Shown piece by piece: positions 57,700 to 59,750 of a stretch of DNA of 59,750 bases. Within the stretch, counting starts at the first letter, position 1; the number at the start of each line of letters is the position of its first letter. The notes under the pieces were generated by a model. It searched no databases and was not told the origin of the DNA. It saw only the letters and a program-made list of their open reading frames with translations. Source of the DNA: a virus; IMG/VR virus record IMGVR_UViG_3300027743_000032, positions 1 to 59,750 of that record; one strand, given 5' to 3'. Made by a program: the position numbers and the translations under genes.

Positions 57700-58479
57700 T
57701 CAGAAGAAAGGGAACCGTTCGTCAGCTTTGGCCGCGTCTTTGTGGTGCCTCCGATCACGTTTGGCTGGCATAGGATTAATACGAGGCTCGTTGCGTGGTA
57801 CGAGATACCGAAGTCCTATCGCTTCTAAGGCGGCTGATGCCCAGCGTTGGCGATTGAGCAGGTCACGCTTGTCCTGCGCGGGTGTGAGTTTGTGGGCGAG
57901 TGCGATAGGTTCGAGACGTGAGAGGATTAATCTGATCTTGCCGGTGGGGAATGATCTGACCCTGCGCCTCCTGCCTTGATAGTTGCGTGAGCCGGTGCCT
58001 AGTTCGTCGTCATTCCACACCGGAAGCTGGTTATCCTCGACCCGAGCATCGTTGTACTCTGGCAGGTCAGGTTCGATGTTGTGTCGATTGTCGATCCAGT
58101 GTTCTGGAAGGGGATTGGCGTCGAGCAGGGCTATTAAGTAAACCGAGACGCCGAGATAATACGCACGACCGTTATAGCGGTAAAGTTCGGTCTGTTCGTT
58201 GAAGTACGCCCACGCTTCGTCTGATAGTGCGACGTTCACATGAGGCTGCTTCGGTGGCGGGTCTGCGAGGCGAAAGCTGTGTTTGGGTCTGGCGTACGTA
58301 CCCGACAGGCTTGATGTGTATAGATACACGAACGCTGCGTCAAGTGCTGACTCTAGCGATAAGTGAAAGCTGAGAATATACGCTAGGTGTGGCGGGTCAG
58401 CATTGAACGACAGTATGACGTTGAAGTTGGGTCGGCTCTCGACTACTGTGAGTGTGACTGGGATTGGGGTATCGCTCAC
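57700..58479 (-). CDS. Conserved hypothetical protein, 259 aa (right copy)
   Basis: The counterpart of 505-1287; about 97 percent identical, one residue shorter at the N-terminus (MSDTPIPV for MNNEPPIPV). Its true start is confirmed by the agreement of the two copies from here on. Confidence 0.85.
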   Translation of the reverse strand: MSDTPIPVTLTVVESRPNFNVILSFNADPPHLAYILSFHLSLESALDAAFVYLYTSSLSGTYARPKHSFRLADPPPKQPHVNVALSDEAWAYFNEQTELYRYNGRAYYLGVSVYLIALLDANPLPEHWIDNRHNIEPDLPEYNDARVEDNQLPVWNDDELGTGSRNYQGRRRRVRSFPTGKIRLILSRLEPIALAHKLTPAQDKRDLLNRQRWASAALEAIGLRYLVPRNEPRINPMPAKRDRRHHKDAAKADERFPFF

Positions 58480-58715
58480 TTCTTGTAATCTCCGGGGATC
58501 ACACCCGTTGCGCGTAGTCCGACGTACTTTTCGGATCGCAGCTGGGTGGCTGTTACCTCAAAACATTCGACGCAGCAGTTCAAGCGAAAGTCTGCGAGGT
58601 CTGGTGGGTAGAACGGATCGTCGCCGCGTTGTGGTGTAGGGAGCGGCGAGCCAGGGTTGAGTGCATAGAAGTGCATTACTGCCCTGGCTCCGCACAGTTC
58701 ACATACTGTGTTCAT
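58476..58715 (-). CDS. Small zinc-binding protein, 79 aa (right copy)
   Basis: Counterpart of 1284-1526. CELC and CCVEC conserved; ATGA overlaps on both sides are kept, confirming the operon. Confidence 0.8.
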   Translation of the reverse strand: MNTVCELCGARAVMHFYALNPGSPLPTPQRGDDPFYPPDLADFRLNCCVECFEVTATQLRSEKYVGLRATGVIPGDYKK

Positions 58716-58951
58716 TCGACTTCGATCTTCAGGCTTTCTTGGTCGAACGGATCGTCTGGTAGAACTGGAACGTACTCCATGTCGGCCAGGTGTACGCTGA
58801 GTTCAGTGTCGATGCGCTCTTTGAAGTCAGGGTTCGCAACCCACAGCTTGAGTGCATCGTGTACGGATTGTGCGTCCTGATCGCTGGTTGATTTGGGGAG
58901 TGTGAACTTGATGGTGACGGTAAACACGGTGAACCGAGTGTGGTCTGTCAT
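58712..58951 (-). CDS. Hypothetical protein, 79 aa (right copy)
   Basis: Counterpart of 1523-1759. Start set at MTDHTRF, matching the left copy. Differences are few (P-T-S to P-K-S, N-D to D-D). Confidence 0.75.
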   Translation of the reverse strand: MTDHTRFTVFTVTIKFTLPKSTSDQDAQSVHDALKLWVANPDFKERIDTELSVHLADMEYVPVLPDDPFDQESLKIEVE

Positions 58952-58952
58952 C

Positions 58953-59399
58953 TTAGTATGTCCATCCTTTACGCTGGAGTTGAGCACGGCGGCGCTTCTC
59001 GTGGTTGCCGACTCGGCCGACGACCCACATGAGAGCGGCTGTGATCTGCTGTGGTGTGCAGTGCCACGGCCCGTTCATATCACGCGGATTGTATACCGGC
59101 ATCTGATATGAACGCCACTTCAGATTGACTTCACGCCAACTGAAGCTGTACACGTCGTCGGTGTCTGGAGTGGTGAAGATCGACCAGCCTCTCGCCCACG
59201 GCAGACAGTACACGTATAGCACACGGTCGCTGGTGAAGTTGACGGGGATACGTACGCCGTCACGATATGCTTCGACCTTGTGTGCTGGGCTGGTGTTGGG
59301 CTGGAGTGATAAGAGCTGGATGATGTCGGTGACGCTTTGCTGGACGTTGGCTTTGTACTCTAATCTGGCTCGCTCGATGTCGCCTGGTGTGACAGTCAT
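58953..59399 (-). CDS. Hypothetical protein, 148 aa (right copy)
   Basis: Counterpart of 1761-2207, about 92 percent identical. Changes cluster near residues 21-31 and in the C-terminal tail; the central core is invariant. Confidence 0.8.
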   Translation of the reverse strand: MTVTPGDIERARLEYKANVQQSVTDIIQLLSLQPNTSPAHKVEAYRDGVRIPVNFTSDRVLYVYCLPWARGWSIFTTPDTDDVYSFSWREVNLKWRSYQMPVYNPRDMNGPWHCTPQQITAALMWVVGRVGNHEKRRRAQLQRKGWTY

Positions 59400-59420
59400 G
59401 GCGGCTGGCCTTTCGTTGGG

Positions 59421-59750
59421 TTATTCGTGTGCGTATGCGTACTGTGCTTGTGCGGTGGTGATTGCGCTTTCGAACTCCTGCTTGAACAGTGTCAGCCTAG
59501 ACCTGAGAGCAGTGATGGAACCGAAGATTTGTGTACTCTTGAACACCGCATCACGGTCGCTGGCTGGCGGTTCTAGTGCTTTGGCTATCATTTGTTCGTC
59601 GGTCTGTCCAGGCTGCCTGCTGCGGCCTAACGTTACGAACAGATGATTACATGACACGAGTTCTGGTGGGCTGATCCTGTGGCCTGTTTTCTCTAGCGTA
59701 GGCATGATGCCTCTGACGAGCGCATCCATGTGATAACGCTGCGCTACGAT
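59421..59750 (-). CDS. Partial exported protein (right copy), 109 C-terminal residues
   Basis: Counterpart of 2224-2553, cut by the window edge; signal and stalk lie outside. Contains LVSCNHLFVTLGRSRQPG and ends AQAQYAYAHE like the left copy. Confidence 0.9.
   Translation of the reverse strand: MVAQRYHMDALVRGIMPTLEKTGHRISPPELVSCNHLFVTLGRSRQPGQTDEQMIAKALEPPASDRDAVFKSTQIFGSITALRSRLTLFKQEFESAITTAQAQYAYAHE

Larger units (their letters stand above)
57208..59750. repeat. Right copy of imperfect terminal redundancy
   Basis: Collinear with 1-2553; see that entry for divergence. Ends exactly at the window edge within the exported-protein gene. Confidence 0.95.

Noticed and set aside
1-59750. CRISPR array, tRNA genes, integrase or attachment site
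   Set aside because: No regularly spaced direct repeats, no cloverleaf-like sequence and no recombinase family member were recognised. The absence is by reading, not by a dedicated scan.

Overview
The window is almost wall to wall with genes of a tailed double-stranded DNA phage. The long tape-measure gene, the Dit-like protein, the Gp37-like tail protein and the tail-tube/chaperone order indicate a siphovirus. No integrase, excisionase, repressor, tRNA or CRISPR array was recognised, so a virulent lifestyle is the simplest reading. The host cannot be read directly. Threonine/proline-rich stalks, two Tat-like signal peptides and a consensus sigma-70 promoter set fit a bacterial host with an exposed surface (Chloroflexota or Actinomycetota are guesses only). 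Positions 1-2553 and 57208-59750 are collinear but not identical copies of the same five genes plus two gene fragments. The likeliest reading is a circular or circularly permuted genome of about 57.2 kb whose two contig ends came from different strain variants; a real diverged duplication is the alternative.

Layout. (1) 1-8290, minus strand: mostly small unknown genes, an HNH nuclease, a putative exported lipoprotein, and a MoxR-like AAA+ ATPase with a putative VWA-like partner and a free-standing copy of the ATPase N-terminal domain. (2) 8291-8998: a gene-poor switch region with two divergent sigma-70-like promoters. (3) 8999-36656, plus strand: terminase, a membrane/lysis island of tiny transmembrane proteins with a C39-like peptidase, then portal, protease/scaffold, capsid, a methyltransferase, a triple glycosyltransferase, connectors, tail tube, chaperones, tape measure, Dit-like and fibre proteins. 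(4) 36621-57297, minus strand: a second fibre, ThyX, a Gp37-like tail protein, then replication, recombination and nucleotide metabolism (ParB-Dam fusion, RuvC-like, UDG-PolA fusion, primase-helicase, Sak4-like ATPase, Cas4-like nuclease, endonuclease VII, deoxyribosyltransferase, MazG-like, SNF2 helicase). (5) 57397-59750: the second copy of the left end.

Expression logic. Minus-strand promoters near 56.75, 53.71, 49.13, 8.84, 0.13 and 57.34 kb divide the leftward genes into blocks. One plus-strand promoter at 8.91 kb can serve the whole structural operon. Most genes overlap by ATGA or GTGA, implying translational coupling. At least nine short genes (35-59 codons) sit in the gaps, several of them membrane or zinc-ribbon proteins. 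An intrinsic terminator for leftward transcription lies inside a rightward gene at 36.1 kb.
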